From Streptomyces akebiae (GTDB lineage Bacteria; Actinomycetota; Actinomycetes; Streptomycetales; Streptomycetaceae): DNA of 64,000 nucleotides. The stretch lies in NCBI RefSeq assembly GCF_019599145.1, contig NZ_CP080647.1:6820001-6884000 (forward strand), in the 5' to 3' direction. Under the pieces are notes generated by a model. It did not search any database and was not told the DNA's origin. It worked only from the letters and a program-made list of their open reading frames with translations. This document shows positions 17,098-26,335 of this stretch, piece by piece (position 1 is the first letter of the stretch; each line of letters opens with the position of its first letter). The translations under genes were made by a program, and so were the position numbers.

Positions 17098-18234
17098 GTG
17101 GCCACGGACTACTACGCCGTGCTCGGCGTGCGCCGCGACGCGTCTCAGGACGAGATCAAGAAGGCGTTCCGGAGGCTCGCGCGCGAGCTGCACCCGGACG
17201 TCAATCCCGATCCGAAGACACAGGAGCGGTTCAAGGAGATCAACGCCGCCTACGAGGTGTTGTCGGACCCGCAGAAGAAGCAGGTCTACGACCTCGGCGG
17301 CGACCCGCTGTCCCAGGCGGGCGGCGGAGGCGCGGGCGGCTTCGGCGCCGGTGGCTTCGGGAACTTCTCGGACATCATGGACGCGTTCTTCGGTACGGCG
17401 TCCCAGCGCGGCCCCCGGTCGCGTACGCGCCGCGGTCAGGACGCGATGATCCGGCTGGAGATCGACCTCGACGAGGCGGCCTTCGGTACGACGAAGGACA
17501 TCCAGGTCGACACCGCCATCGTCTGCGCGACGTGCAGCGGCGAGGGCGCGGCCCCGGGGACGACCGCCCAGACCTGTGACATGTGTCGCGGTCGTGGTGA
17601 GGTCTCCCAGGTCACGCGTTCCTTCCTCGGCCAGGTCATGACCTCCCGGCCCTGCCCGCAGTGCCAGGGCTTCGGCACGATCGTCCCCAACCCGTGCCCC
17701 GAGTGCGCGGGCGACGGACGGGTGCGGTCGCGGCGGACGCTCACGGTCAAGATCCCGGCCGGTGTCGACAACGGCACGCGCATCCAGCTCGCCGGTGAGG
17801 GCGAGGTCGGGCCCGGCGGCGGTCCCGCCGGTGACCTCTACGTCGAGATCCACGAGCTGCCGCACCCGATGTTCCAGCGGCGCGGCGACGATCTGCACTG
17901 CACGGTGACGATCCCGATGACGGCGGCGTCGCTCGGTACGAAGGTGCCGCTGGAGACGCTGGACGGGCTGGAGGAGGTCGACATCCGGCCCGGGACGCAG
18001 TCCGGGCAGTCGATCCCGCTGCACGGGCGCGGTGTCACGCATCTGCGGGGCGGCGGGCGGGGCGACCTGATCGTCCACGTCGAGGTCCAGACGCCGACGA
18101 AGCTGGACCCCGAGCAGGAGGGGCTGCTGCGGCAGCTGGCCGCGCTGCGGGGTGAGGAGCGGCCCACGGGGCAGTTCCAGCCCGGGCAGCAGGGGCTGTT
18201 CTCCCGGTTGAAGGACGCGTTCAACGGGCGGTGA
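17098..18234 (+). CDS. dnaJ: Chaperone DnaJ (HrcA-linked paralogue)
   Basis: Hsp40 co-chaperone that stimulates DnaK ATPase and delivers substrates. The 378 residues contain the J domain with HPD at 32-34, a Gly/Phe-rich linker (GGGGAGGFGAGGFGNF), a four-repeat zinc-binding region (CATCSGEG, CDMCRGRG, CPQCQGFG, CPECAGDG) and the two C-terminal peptide-binding domains. The GTG start comes directly after the hrcA TAA stop, so it is co-transcribed and probably translationally coupled. Streptomyces normally have a second dnaJ in the dnaK operon; this hrcA-linked copy corresponds to dnaJ2 and should be CIRCE/HrcA controlled. Confidence 0.96.
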   Translation: MATDYYAVLGVRRDASQDEIKKAFRRLARELHPDVNPDPKTQERFKEINAAYEVLSDPQKKQVYDLGGDPLSQAGGGGAGGFGAGGFGNFSDIMDAFFGTASQRGPRSRTRRGQDAMIRLEIDLDEAAFGTTKDIQVDTAIVCATCSGEGAAPGTTAQTCDMCRGRGEVSQVTRSFLGQVMTSRPCPQCQGFGTIVPNPCPECAGDGRVRSRRTLTVKIPAGVDNGTRIQLAGEGEVGPGGGPAGDLYVEIHELPHPMFQRRGDDLHCTVTIPMTAASLGTKVPLETLDGLEEVDIRPGTQSGQSIPLHGRGVTHLRGGGRGDLIVHVEVQTPTKLDPEQEGLLRQLAALRGEERPTGQFQPGQQGLFSRLKDAFNGR

Positions 18235-18260
18235 CCGTAGTTCGTTCGGCTGCGGGCGCG

Positions 18261-18421
18261 TGGGGCTCCTCGCACAGCTCCCCGCGCCCCTGAAAGATCA
18301 GGCCCCTGCGGGCCTGAAAGATCAGCCACCCGCGGCCTGAAGGCGACCGGCTGCGCCCCTGAAAGCACGGGGCGCAGCCCCGGCTTTTCAGGGGCGCGGG
18401 GAACTGCGCGGCCCGCCCCCA
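18261..18421. repeat. Intergenic inverted repeat, copy B (long, internally expanded)
   Basis: The left arm (18261-18297, variant core GCACAGCTCCCCGCGCCCCTGA) pairs with the right arm (18384-18421, CTTTTCAGGGGCGCGGGGAA and on). About 85 bp between the arms hold two copies of CCTGAAAGATCAG and a smaller GGGGCGCAGCCCC-type hairpin. It follows dnaJ and could terminate it. Confidence 0.75.
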
Positions 18422-18493
18422 CGCACCCGCACCCGATCGACTAGCGTCCGCCCCCGATTCGGCTCCACCCGGAGGCCGTGGCACCATGCCGTC

Positions 18494-19660
18494 ATGTCCT
18501 CCGCACTGACCGATCTCGTCCCGCTCCCGATCGTGCAGGCCCCGATGGCGGGCGGTGTGTCCGTGCCGCGGCTGGCCGCCGCCGTGTCCGAGGCCGGCGG
18601 GCTGGGGTTCCTCGCCGCCGGGTACAAGACGGCCGACGGGATGTACCAGGAGATCAAGGCGCTCCGGGCGCTCACCTCACGCCCCTTCGGCGTGAACCTC
18701 TTCATGCCGCAGCCGGAGCACCCCGGTGCGAGCACCGGCTCCACCGGAGTGGCTGACGCCGCGCCCCCCGCTGCCGCCGCCGTCGAGGTCTACGCGGAGC
18801 AGCTCGCCGGTGAGGCCACCTGGTACGACGCCGAGCTGGGCGACCCGGACAGCGGACGCGACGACGGTTACGAGGCCAAGCTCGCCGTGCTGCTCGACAA
18901 CCCGGTGCCCGTGGTGTCGTTCCACTTCGGCTGCCCGACGCCCGAGGTCGTCGACGCCCTCGCCCGCAAGGGCACCCTCACCCTGGTCACCGCGACCTCG
19001 GCGGAGGAGGCGCAGGCCGTGGAGCGGTCCGGGGCCCACGCCGTGATCGTCCAGGGCGTCGAGGCCGGCGGCCACCAGGGCACCCACCGGGACGACCCCG
19101 AGCGGGACCGCGCCGGCATCGGTCTGCTCTCGCTCGTCGCCCAGGTCCGCGAAGCCGTGGCGCTGCCGATGGTCGCGGCCGGCGGCATCATGCGCGGCAG
19201 CCAGATCGCCGCCCTCCTCACGGCGGGCGTGAGCGCGGCCCAGCTCGGCACGGCGTTCCTCGCGACCGCCGAGTCCGGCGCGCACGCCGTGCACAAGCAG
19301 GCCCTCACCGACCCCCTCTTCGTCCGCACCGAGCTGACCCGGGCCTTCTCCGGCCGTCCGGCCCGGGGCCTGGTCAACCGGTTCCTGCGCGAGCACGGCC
19401 CGTACGCGCCCGTCGCCTATCCGGAGGTCCACCACCTCACCTCGCCGCTGCGCAAGGCCGCCGCGAAGGCCGGGGACGCGCAGGGCATGGCGCTCTGGGC
19501 CGGGCAGGGGCACCGGATGGCCCGGGACATGCCGGCCGGGGAACTGGTCGAGGTGCTGGCCGCCGAGATCGCCGCCGCACAGGCCGAGCAGGCCGCGGCG
19601 CGGGTCGGCGGCCCGGCCGCGGGGCTGGGCGGCGGACGGACCGGGAACGAGGGGCGATGA
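18494..19660 (+). CDS. Nitronate monooxygenase (2-nitropropane dioxygenase family)
   Basis: An FMN-dependent TIM-barrel enzyme expected to oxidise alkyl nitronates such as propionate 3-nitronate, protecting the cell from toxic nitro compounds. The 388-residue protein begins LPIVQAPMAGG, the family's N-terminal flavin region, and continues with GGLGFLAAGYKT, GVNLFMP, PVVSFHFGCP, the phosphate-binding stretch VQGVEAGGHQGTHRDD, MVAAGGIMRG and QLGTAFLAT. The catalytic His region GGHQG is intact. It is cytoplasmic. The 3' end overlaps rsmE by 4 bp (ATGA), so the two are translationally coupled, although no functional link is known. A stop-to-start gap of 259 bp with a palindrome separates it from dnaJ. 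Confidence 0.88.
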   Translation: MSSALTDLVPLPIVQAPMAGGVSVPRLAAAVSEAGGLGFLAAGYKTADGMYQEIKALRALTSRPFGVNLFMPQPEHPGASTGSTGVADAAPPAAAAVEVYAEQLAGEATWYDAELGDPDSGRDDGYEAKLAVLLDNPVPVVSFHFGCPTPEVVDALARKGTLTLVTATSAEEAQAVERSGAHAVIVQGVEAGGHQGTHRDDPERDRAGIGLLSLVAQVREAVALPMVAAGGIMRGSQIAALLTAGVSAAQLGTAFLATAESGAHAVHKQALTDPLFVRTELTRAFSGRPARGLVNRFLREHGPYAPVAYPEVHHLTSPLRKAAAKAGDAQGMALWAGQGHRMARDMPAGELVEVLAAEIAAAQAEQAAARVGGPAAGLGGGRTGNEGR

Positions 19661-20406
19661 CCGCACCGGTGTTCGTGGTCGACTCGCTGGACCTGCCGGA
19701 CGGCTGCGGCGGCGAGCTCGTCCTCGACGGACCCGAGGGCCGGCACGCCGTCTCCGTGAAGCGGCTGCGGGCCGGTGAGGACGTGGTCCTCACGGACGGG
19801 CGCGGCCGCTGGGCCGAGGGGATCGTCAAGGCCGCCGAGGGCAAGGACCGGCTCGTGGTCATGGACCTGGAGACCGTGCACGAGCAGCCCGCGGCGCAGC
19901 CCCGGATCACCGTCGTCCAGGCGCTGCCCAAGGGCGACCGGGGCGAGCTGGCCGTCGAGACCATGACCGAGGTCGGTATCGACGCGATCGTGCCCTGGGC
20001 CGCCTCCCGCTGCATCACCCAATGGAAGGGCGAGCGGGGGCAGAAGGCCCTCGCCAAGTGGCGGGCCACCGCCCGCGAGGCGGGCAAGCAGTCCCGCCGG
20101 GTGCGGTTCCCCGAGGTCGCCGACGCGGCCACGGGCAAGCAGGTCGCGGAGCTGCTGGCGAAGGCCGACTTCGCCGCGGTCCTGCACGAGAGCGGCGACG
20201 AGACACTGGCCACGGCCGAGCTGCCGACGGCCGGGGAGATCGTGCTCGTCGTGGGGCCCGAGGGGGGCGTGTCGCCGGAGGAGCTGGCGCTCTTCGGCGA
20301 GGCGGGCGCGGGGGCGTACCGACTCGGGCCCAGTGTGCTGCGTACATCGACCGCCGGGACGGCGGCCGGGGCGTTGCTGCTGGGCCGAACCGGACGCTGG
20401 TCCTGA
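19657..20406 (+). CDS. rsmE: 16S rRNA (uracil(1498)-N(3))-methyltransferase
   Basis: A SPOUT-class methyltransferase that methylates U1498 of 16S rRNA near the decoding centre. The 249-residue protein has an N-terminal PUA-like region (LDGPEGRHAVSVKRLRAGED) and the trefoil-knot SAM domain with VQALPKGDRGE, MTEVGIDAIVPWAASRC, the SAM loop VVGPEGGVSPEEL and the C-terminal LGPSVLRTSTAGTAA. All the usual RsmE motifs are complete and the length is normal. Its ATG overlaps the nitronate monooxygenase stop. In many actinobacteria rsmE follows dnaJ; here one gene intervenes. Confidence 0.95.
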   Translation: MTAPVFVVDSLDLPDGCGGELVLDGPEGRHAVSVKRLRAGEDVVLTDGRGRWAEGIVKAAEGKDRLVVMDLETVHEQPAAQPRITVVQALPKGDRGELAVETMTEVGIDAIVPWAASRCITQWKGERGQKALAKWRATAREAGKQSRRVRFPEVADAATGKQVAELLAKADFAAVLHESGDETLATAELPTAGEIVLVVGPEGGVSPEELALFGEAGAGAYRLGPSVLRTSTAGTAAGALLLGRTGRWS

Positions 20407-20453
20407 CCGCCACCCGGTCCCGACCGGCGTCCCCGACCCTCCGAGGGAGCATC

Positions 20454-20847
20454 GTGGAACTCGCCCAAGTAAGGCTGCTCGTCTCCGACTTCACCGTCTG
20501 CTACCGCTTCTACGCCGATGTGCTCGGGCTGAAGCCGCAGTCCGGGGCGGTCGACGGGCCGTACGAGAAGTTCAGCCCGGCCGTCGGGTCCGCGGGGATC
20601 GCCCTCCAGGACCGGGCGATGATGGCCGAGGTGCTCGGGGAACTGGCCGACGCGGCGAACGGGCACCGGTCACTGGTCGTCCTGCGGGTCGACGACCTCG
20701 ACGCGTACTGCGAGCCGGATCACCTCGTTCGGCGTGCGGCTCCTGCACGGGCCCGCACGTATGACCGACCGTATGCGGGTGGCCCATCTCAAGGATCCCG
20801 AGGGGAACTTGGTCGAGCTGCAGGAATGGCTGCTGATGAGCGGCTGA
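20454..20847 (+). pseudogene. Frameshifted VOC/glyoxalase-fold gene
   Basis: The first frame, from GTG 20454, reads VELAQVRLLVSDFTVCYRFY and continues through the VOC fold to VDDLDAYCE. It then goes off-family. From 20719 a different frame resumes the family exactly, with ITSFGVRLLHGP, RMRVAHLKDPEGNLVELQEW and a stop at 20845-20847. One extra base within CCGG at about 20715-20718 explains the break. The whole would be a glyoxalase/bleomycin-resistance-like protein of about 130 residues with unknown substrate. Either the gene is inactive, or the base is a sequencing error in a short GC run. It lies 47 bp after rsmE. Confidence 0.8.
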
Positions 20848-20932
20848 CGTCCCCGCCCGTGTCCCCCGATCGGCGGCGGCTTGGCCGCATGCGGTCTTCC
20901 GTGCCGCCGCGGGCGGTGGCAGGCTGCCATGC

Positions 20933-21505
20933 ATGGGGGCATGGAGGCGTGTCGAGGCGTACCGGACGGGCGGGCGTCGGCTCCTGCTGGGAGCCGGGCT
21001 CGGCATCTGCGCGGTCGCCGCTCTGGTGGCCTGTGAGGGCGGCGGGCTCAACACCGGCGCGGTCGCGTTCACCACGGACCAGCTCGCCACCAAGGAGCTG
21101 GAGCGGGAGGGCCTCGACGTCCAGTGGCTCAACTGCACGGCGTCGTACGACAGCGACGGCGGGGGCGGGCAGGGTGACGACAAGAAGTCCGGCGCGCCGT
21201 CCGCGTCCGTGAACACCGTCGCGAACGTCGACTGCACCGGCGAGGACAAGGAAGGCCGGGACATCGAGGTCACCGGGAAGGTGACCAAAGAGGTCAACGG
21301 CAGGTGCGTACGCGGGGACCTGACCGCGAAGGTCGACGGCAAGGAGTGGTTCCACGTCGAGGGGCTCGGCAACTGCGACGCCCCGGCCCCGACGCCGAGC
21401 GCCGGACAGCCGGACCCCGACCGGCCGGGGCCGACCGCGACGGTCACCGTCACCCAGACCATCTGGTGCCAGAAGGACCCGGCGTGCGTGCCCGAGGGCA
21501 AGTGA
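20933..21505 (+). CDS. Putative lipoprotein of unknown function
   Basis: A 190-residue exported lipoprotein. The N-terminus has basic residues (RTGGRRLLL), a hydrophobic segment and the lipobox LVAC with the lipidated cysteine at residue 34. The mature part contains spaced cysteines (LNCTAS, VDCTGED, GRCVRGD, GNCDAP, WCQKDPAC) that could form disulfides, Asp/Gly-rich loops, and a Pro/Thr-rich tail. A partial resemblance to DUF4333-type domains (C..V..DC...) is possible but not secure. No good binding site precedes the ATG; CAGGCT lies 7 nt upstream. The start is 85 bp after the frameshifted VOC gene. Confidence 0.75.
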   Translation: MGAWRRVEAYRTGGRRLLLGAGLGICAVAALVACEGGGLNTGAVAFTTDQLATKELEREGLDVQWLNCTASYDSDGGGGQGDDKKSGAPSASVNTVANVDCTGEDKEGRDIEVTGKVTKEVNGRCVRGDLTAKVDGKEWFHVEGLGNCDAPAPTPSAGQPDPDRPGPTATVTVTQTIWCQKDPACVPEGK

Positions 21506-21592
21506 GGCCCGGCCCGGGGCAACGCTGACCCGGTGCGAGGGACATGATCCAAACCCCTCCCCATCAGACCGAACGCTGCATAAAGTAACTGG

Positions 21593-24500
21593 GTGACTCA
21601 GCTCGCGTATTTCCGGTATCCGCATCTGCACGGCGACCTGGTCGCCTTCACCGCCGAGGACGACGTGTGGGTCGCGCCTCTGGACGGCGGCCGTGCCTGG
21701 CGGGTCAGCGCGGACAACGTACCCGTGAACCATCCGCGGATCTCCCCGGACGGCACCACCGTCGCGTGGACCTCCACCCGGGACGGCGCACCCGAGGTGC
21801 ATATCGCGCCCGTCGACGGTGGATCGGCCAAGCGCCTGACGTACTGGGGGAGTTGGCGCACCCAGGTGCGCGGCTGGACACCCGACGGTCGGGTCCTCGC
21901 GCTCAGCACCCACGGCCAGGCCAGCCTGCGGCGGAGCTGGGCTCGCGCCGTGCCGCTCGACGGCGGACCGGCCACCACCCTCCCCTACGGGCCGGTCGGC
22001 GACGTCGCCCACGGGCCCGCCACCGTGCTGCTGTCCGCGCCGATGGGCCGCGAGGCCGCCTGGTGGAAGCGGTACCGGGGCGGCACGGCGGGCAAACTGT
22101 GGATCGACCGGGCCGACGAGGGTGCCGAGGGCGCCGGGGAATTCGTGCGCCTGCACACCGAGTTGGACGGCAACCTCGAATACCCGATGTGGGTCGGGGA
22201 CCGGATCGCGTTCCTCTCCGACCACGAGGGCGTCGGGGCGCTCTACTCCTCCCTCGGTGACGGCTCCGACCTGCGCCGGCACACCCCGGTCGACGGTTTC
22301 TACGCCCGGCACGCGGCCACCGACGGCACCCGGGTCGTGTACGCGTCCGCCGGGGAGCTGTGGCTGCTGGACGACCTGGCCGGCGCCGAGCCGCGCAGGC
22401 TCGACATCCGGCTGGGCGGACAGCGCGTCGACCTCCAGCCGTTCCCGGTGAACGCCTCCCGCTGGTTCGGGTCCGCCTCGCCCGATCACACCGCCCGGGG
22501 CAGCGCCGTCTCCGTGCGCGGCTCGATCCACTGGATCACCCACCGCTCCGGCCCCGCCCGCGCGCTCGCCGCCGAGGACGGCGTACGGGCCCGGCTGCCC
22601 CGCACCTTCCGGGTGGAGGGCGAGGAGTGGGTGGTGTGGGTGACGGACGCGGAGGGCGACGACGCGCTGGAGTTCGCCCCGGCGACCGGCGTCGGTCCCG
22701 GCGCCACCCCGCGCCGCCTCGCCGCCGGGCAGCTGGGCCGTGTCCTCGGGCTCGCCGTGGCCCCCGACGGCAGCCGGGTCGCCGTCGCCGCCGACGACGG
22801 CCGCGTGCTGCTCGTCGAGCGGGAGACCGGCGAGGTGCGCGAGGTCGACCGCAGCGAGGACGGCGAGGTGACCGGGCTGGTCTTCTCGCCCGACTCGGCC
22901 TGGCTCGCCTGGTCGCACCCCGGCCCGCGCCCGCTGCGCCAGCTCAAGCTCGCCAACACCGCCGACCTGTCCGTCACCGAGGCGACCCCGCTGCGCTTCC
23001 AGGACTTCTCGCCGACGTTCACGCTCGACGGCAAACACCTCGCCTTCCTCTCCGCGCGCGCCTTCGACCCCGTCTACGACGAACACGTATTCGACCTGCA
23101 CTTCGTCAGCGGCGCCCGCCCGCACCTCATCACGCTCGCGGCGACCACCCCGTCCCCCTTCGGGCCGCAGCGCCACGGCCGGCCGTTCGAGGCGCCCGAC
23201 AAGGACGAGACCCCGGACAGCGAGGGCGCCCCCGCCACCCGGATCGACCTCGAAGGGCTCGCCGACCGGATCGTCCCCTTCCCGGTCGAGGCCGCCCGCT
23301 ACTCCACGCTCCGCGCCGCCAAGGACGGCGTGCTGTGGCTGCGCCACCCCGTCACCGGCGTCCTCGGCCATCTGCGGGCCACCCCCGACGACCCGGACCC
23401 GAAGACCTCCCTGGAGCGGTACGACCTCGCCCAGCGGCGCCTGGAGTATCTGGCGTCCGACGCCGACCACTTCGCCGTCAGCGGCGACGGCAAACGGGTC
23501 CTGCTGTGGACCGACGGCAAGCTCAAGGTCGTCCCCAGCGACCGGCGTGCCTCCGGCGACGACGACAGCGACACCAACGTCACGGTCGACCTCTCGCGCA
23601 TCCGGCGGACCGTCGACCCGGCCGCCGAGTGGCGCCAGATGTTCGACGAGACCGGCCGCCTGATGCGGGACAACTTCTGGCGGCCCGACCTGGGCGGAGT
23701 CGACTGGTCCGGCGTCCTGGACCGCTACCGCCCCGTCCTTCGGCGGGTGGCCACCCACGACGACCTCGTGGACCTGCTCTGGGAAGTACAGGGCGAGTTG
23801 GGCACCTCCCACGCGTACGTCACCCCGCGCGGCCGGGGCGGCTCCGGCGACCGGCGGCAGGGGCTGCTCGGCGCGGACATCTCCCGGCACGAGGACGGTC
23901 CCCAGGGCACGCCGCTGTGGCGCATCGACCGGGTGCTGCCGTCGGAGACCTCCGACCCGGACGCGCACTCGCCGCTCGCCGCGCCCGGCGTGGCCGTGCG
24001 GGCCGGGGACGCGATCATCGCCGTCGGCGGGCAGCCGGTGGATCCGCTGGCCGGGCCCGGACCGCTGCTGGTCGGCACGGCGGGCAAGGCGGTCGAGCTG
24101 ACCGTGCTGCCGTCGGGCGGCGGGGATCTGCGGCACCCCGTGGTGGTGCCGATCTCCGACGAGGAGCCCCTGCGGTACCACGCGTGGGTGGCGGACCGGC
24201 GGGCGTACGTGCACGAGAAGTCCGGCGGCCGGCTCGGGTATCTCCACGTGCCCGACATGGTCGGTTCCGGCTGGGCCCAGCTCCACCGCGATCTGCGCAT
24301 CGAGGTCGCGCGGGAGGGGCTGGTCGTGGACGTCCGGGAGAACCGGGGCGGGCACACCTCCCAGCTCGTGGTGGAGAAGCTGGCCCGGCGGATCGTCGGG
24401 TGGGACCTGCCGCGGGGGATGCGGGCCAGCAGCTATCCCGACGACGCGCCCCGGGGACCCGTCGTCGCCGTCGCCAACGAGTTCTCCGGGTCCGACGGGG

Positions 24501-24820
24501 ATATCGTCAACGCGGCGATCAAGGCGCTCGGGATCGGGCCGGTGGTCGGTACCCGGACCTGGGGCGGGGTCGTCGGGATCGACAGCCGGTACCGGCTGGT
24601 GGACGGGACGCTGGTGACCCAGCCGAAGTACGCGTTCTGGCTGGAGGGTTACGGGTGGGGGGTCGAGAACCACGGGGTCGATCCCGACGTGGAGGTGGTG
24701 CAGGCGCCGCAGGACCACGCCGCCGGGCGTGACCCTCAGCTCGACGAGGCCATCCGGATCGCGCTGGAGGGGTTGGAGTCGGCGCCGGCGAAGGTGGCGC
24801 CTTCGCTGCCCGGGTCCTAG
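21593..24820 (+). CDS. tri: Tricorn protease homologue (S41 family)
   Basis: A 1075-residue peptidase of the tricorn family, which degrades oligopeptides downstream of the proteasome or Clp proteases. The N-terminal two thirds form two beta-propellers, with WD-like strands such as PRISPDGTTVAWTS and HLAFLSARAFDPVYD. A small helical domain, a PDZ domain (AVRAGDAIIAVGGQPVDPLAGPG region) and the S41 catalytic core follow. The expected catalytic residues are present: S739-H740 in GTSHAY, S967-D968 in SGSDGD and E1025 in GVENHG. There is no signal peptide, so it is cytoplasmic. The GTG start is preceded by TAAAGT with a 6-nt gap and no binding site, suggesting a leaderless mRNA. S. coelicolor has a well-known homologue. 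Confidence 0.95.
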   Translation: MTQLAYFRYPHLHGDLVAFTAEDDVWVAPLDGGRAWRVSADNVPVNHPRISPDGTTVAWTSTRDGAPEVHIAPVDGGSAKRLTYWGSWRTQVRGWTPDGRVLALSTHGQASLRRSWARAVPLDGGPATTLPYGPVGDVAHGPATVLLSAPMGREAAWWKRYRGGTAGKLWIDRADEGAEGAGEFVRLHTELDGNLEYPMWVGDRIAFLSDHEGVGALYSSLGDGSDLRRHTPVDGFYARHAATDGTRVVYASAGELWLLDDLAGAEPRRLDIRLGGQRVDLQPFPVNASRWFGSASPDHTARGSAVSVRGSIHWITHRSGPARALAAEDGVRARLPRTFRVEGEEWVVWVTDAEGDDALEFAPATGVGPGATPRRLAAGQLGRVLGLAVAPDGSRVAVAADDGRVLLVERETGEVREVDRSEDGEVTGLVFSPDSAWLAWSHPGPRPLRQLKLANTADLSVTEATPLRFQDFSPTFTLDGKHLAFLSARAFDPVYDEHVFDLHFVSGARPHLITLAATTPSPFGPQRHGRPFEAPDKDETPDSEGAPATRIDLEGLADRIVPFPVEAARYSTLRAAKDGVLWLRHPVTGVLGHLRATPDDPDPKTSLERYDLAQRRLEYLASDADHFAVSGDGKRVLLWTDGKLKVVPSDRRASGDDDSDTNVTVDLSRIRRTVDPAAEWRQMFDETGRLMRDNFWRPDLGGVDWSGVLDRYRPVLRRVATHDDLVDLLWEVQGELGTSHAYVTPRGRGGSGDRRQGLLGADISRHEDGPQGTPLWRIDRVLPSETSDPDAHSPLAAPGVAVRAGDAIIAVGGQPVDPLAGPGPLLVGTAGKAVELTVLPSGGGDLRHPVVVPISDEEPLRYHAWVADRRAYVHEKSGGRLGYLHVPDMVGSGWAQLHRDLRIEVAREGLVVDVRENRGGHTSQLVVEKLARRIVGWDLPRGMRASSYPDDAPRGPVVAVANEFSGSDGDIVNAAIKALGIGPVVGTRTWGGVVGIDSRYRLVDGTLVTQPKYAFWLEGYGWGVENHGVDPDVEVVQAPQDHAAGRDPQLDEAIRIALEGLESAPAKVAPSLPGS

Positions 24821-24846
24821 CCCGTCGTTCATGTGCGGGTCCGGTG

Positions 24847-24960
24847 GGGGCTTCTCGCGCAGTTCCCCGCGCCCCTGAACAAGCGGGGCTGCGCCCCTGC
24901 TTTTTCGGGCCGAAAGGCCGTAGGCCTTTCAGGGGCGCGGGGAACTGCGCGAGAAGCCCC
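24847..24960. repeat. Intergenic inverted repeat, copy C (most complete)
   Basis: The arms 24847-24879 and 24928-24960 are perfect 33-bp inverted copies beginning GGGGCTTCTCGCGCAGTTCC. The 48-bp centre holds a smaller GGCCGAAAGGCC-type hairpin. It lies between the tricorn gene and the HIT gene. Confidence 0.9.
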
Positions 24961-25045
24961 TCAAGGATGGGACGGGTAAGGGCGGCGGGGGCGGAACCGT
25001 CTCGATACGATGCCGGGGACAGTGATCGAACCGGGAGGCGCACGC

Positions 25046-25399
25046 ATGGCTGGGGAGCCGCAGGACGACTGCCTTTTCTGCAAGATCGTCGCGGGACACG
25101 TCCCGGCGACGATCGTGAGGGAGACGGAGACGACGGTCGCGTTCCGGGACATCAACCCCCAGGCACCGACCCACGTCCTGGTCATCCCGAAGGCGCACTA
25201 CGCGGACGCCGCGACACTCGCCACCGCCGCCCCCGACCTGGCCGCGGACGTCCTGCGCGAGACACAGGCCGTCGCGGACGAGGACAAGCTGGAGAGCTAC
25301 CGCATCGTCTTCAACACCGGCACCGGCGCCGGCCAGACCGTCTTCCACGCGCACGCCCACGTCGTCGGCGGTCGCGGCCTGCAGTGGCCCCCCGGGTGA
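25046..25399 (+). CDS. HIT family protein (HINT-like nucleotide hydrolase)
   Basis: A 117-residue histidine-triad protein, probably a purine nucleoside phosphoramidase or related nucleotidyl hydrolase. The N-terminal DDCLFCKIV carries the zinc-type CxxC, HVLVIPKAHYADAATL is typical of HINT proteins, and the catalytic triad motif is HAHAHVVGG near the C-terminus. GGGAGG 7 nt before the ATG at 25046 fixes the start; the frame is open to 25010 but that start lacks a site. The next gene begins 6 bp after the stop, so HIT, RNase Z-like and deaminase genes form one run. Confidence 0.93.
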   Translation: MAGEPQDDCLFCKIVAGHVPATIVRETETTVAFRDINPQAPTHVLVIPKAHYADAATLATAAPDLAADVLRETQAVADEDKLESYRIVFNTGTGAGQTVFHAHAHVVGGRGLQWPPG

Positions 25400-25405
25400 C
25401 GAGCC

Positions 25406-26335
25406 GTGTCCGTACGTGAACTGGTGGTCCTGGGCACCGCCAGCCAGGTCCCGACCCGGCACCGCAACCACAACGGCTATCTGCTCCGCTGGGGCACCGA
25501 GGGGCTCCTCTTCGACCCCGGCGAGGGCACCCAGCGGCAGATGCTGCGCGCCGGGGTCGCCGCACACGACCTGAACCGCATCTGCGTCACCCACTTCCAC
25601 GGCGACCACTCGCTGGGGCTGGCCGGTGTGATCCAGCGGATCAACCTCGACCGCGTCCCGCACGACGTGACGGCGCACTACCCGCGCTCCGGCCAGCGGT
25701 TCTTCGACCGGCTGCGGTACGCCACCGCCTACCGGGAGACGGTCCAGTTGATCGAGGCGCCGGTCGAGGGCGAGGGCGGAGTGCTGGCCGCCACCCCCGC
25801 CTACACGCTCGACGCGCGGAAGCTCTCGCACCCCGTCGAGTCGTACGGGTACCGCCTCGTCGAGCCCGACGGACGCCGGATGCTGCCCGAGCGGCTCGCC
25901 GCGCACGGGATCAAGGGACCGGACATCGGGCTGATCCAGCGGGAGGGCGCGATCGGCGGCGTCCGGCTGGAGGACGTCAGCGAACTGCGGCGCGGACAGC
26001 GGTTCGCGTTCGTCATGGACACCCGGTTGTGCGACGGGGTCTACGCCCTCGCCGACGCGGCCGACATGCTCGTCATCGAGTCCACCTTCCTGAACGAGGA
26101 CATCGAACTCGCCGTCGACCACGGCCATCTGACAGCCGGTCAGGCGGCTTCCGTCGCCCGCGACTGCGGTGTACGGCATCTCGTCCTCACCCACTTCAGC
26201 CAGCGGTACACCGAGCCCGAGGAGTTCGAACGGCAGGCGCGGGCCGCCGGGTTCGAGGGAGAGCTGACCGTGGCGCACGACCTGCTGCGGGTGGCGCTTC
26301 CGAAACGGCGTGAGAGCGGCCGTACGATGCTTTGA
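25406..26335 (+). CDS. rnz: Ribonuclease Z-like metallo-beta-lactamase protein
   Basis: A 309-residue tRNase Z-type protein, expected to cleave the 3' trailer of tRNA precursors lacking encoded CCA. It shows [20 protein letters not shown], the metal motif [30 protein letters not shown] (an Asp ligand), [15 protein letters not shown] and the final LTHFSQRY, in the order of short tRNase Z enzymes. It is cytoplasmic and probably a dimer. The GTG start lies 6 bp after the HIT gene and the stop TGA overlaps the deaminase ATG by 1 bp, so the genes are coupled. Some relatives are phosphodiesterases rather than tRNases. Confidence 0.88.
   Translation: MSVRELVVLGTASQVPTRHRNHNGYLLRWGTEGLLFDPGEGTQRQMLRAGVAAHDLNRICVTHFHGDHSLGLAGVIQRINLDRVPHDVTAHYPRSGQRFFDRLRYATAYRETVQLIEAPVEGEGGVLAATPAYTLDARKLSHPVESYGYRLVEPDGRRMLPERLAAHGIKGPDIGLIQREGAIGGVRLEDVSELRRGQRFAFVMDTRLCDGVYALADAADMLVIESTFLNEDIELAVDHGHLTAGQAASVARDCGVRHLVLTHFSQRYTEPEEFERQARAAGFEGELTVAHDLLRVALPKRRESGRTML

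Noticed and set aside
20789..24832. A 1347-codon open frame on the - strand across the tricorn gene
   Set aside because: Antisense shadow: no domain recognised, low-complexity Arg/Gly/Val/Pro composition, while the + frame has a full tricorn architecture.
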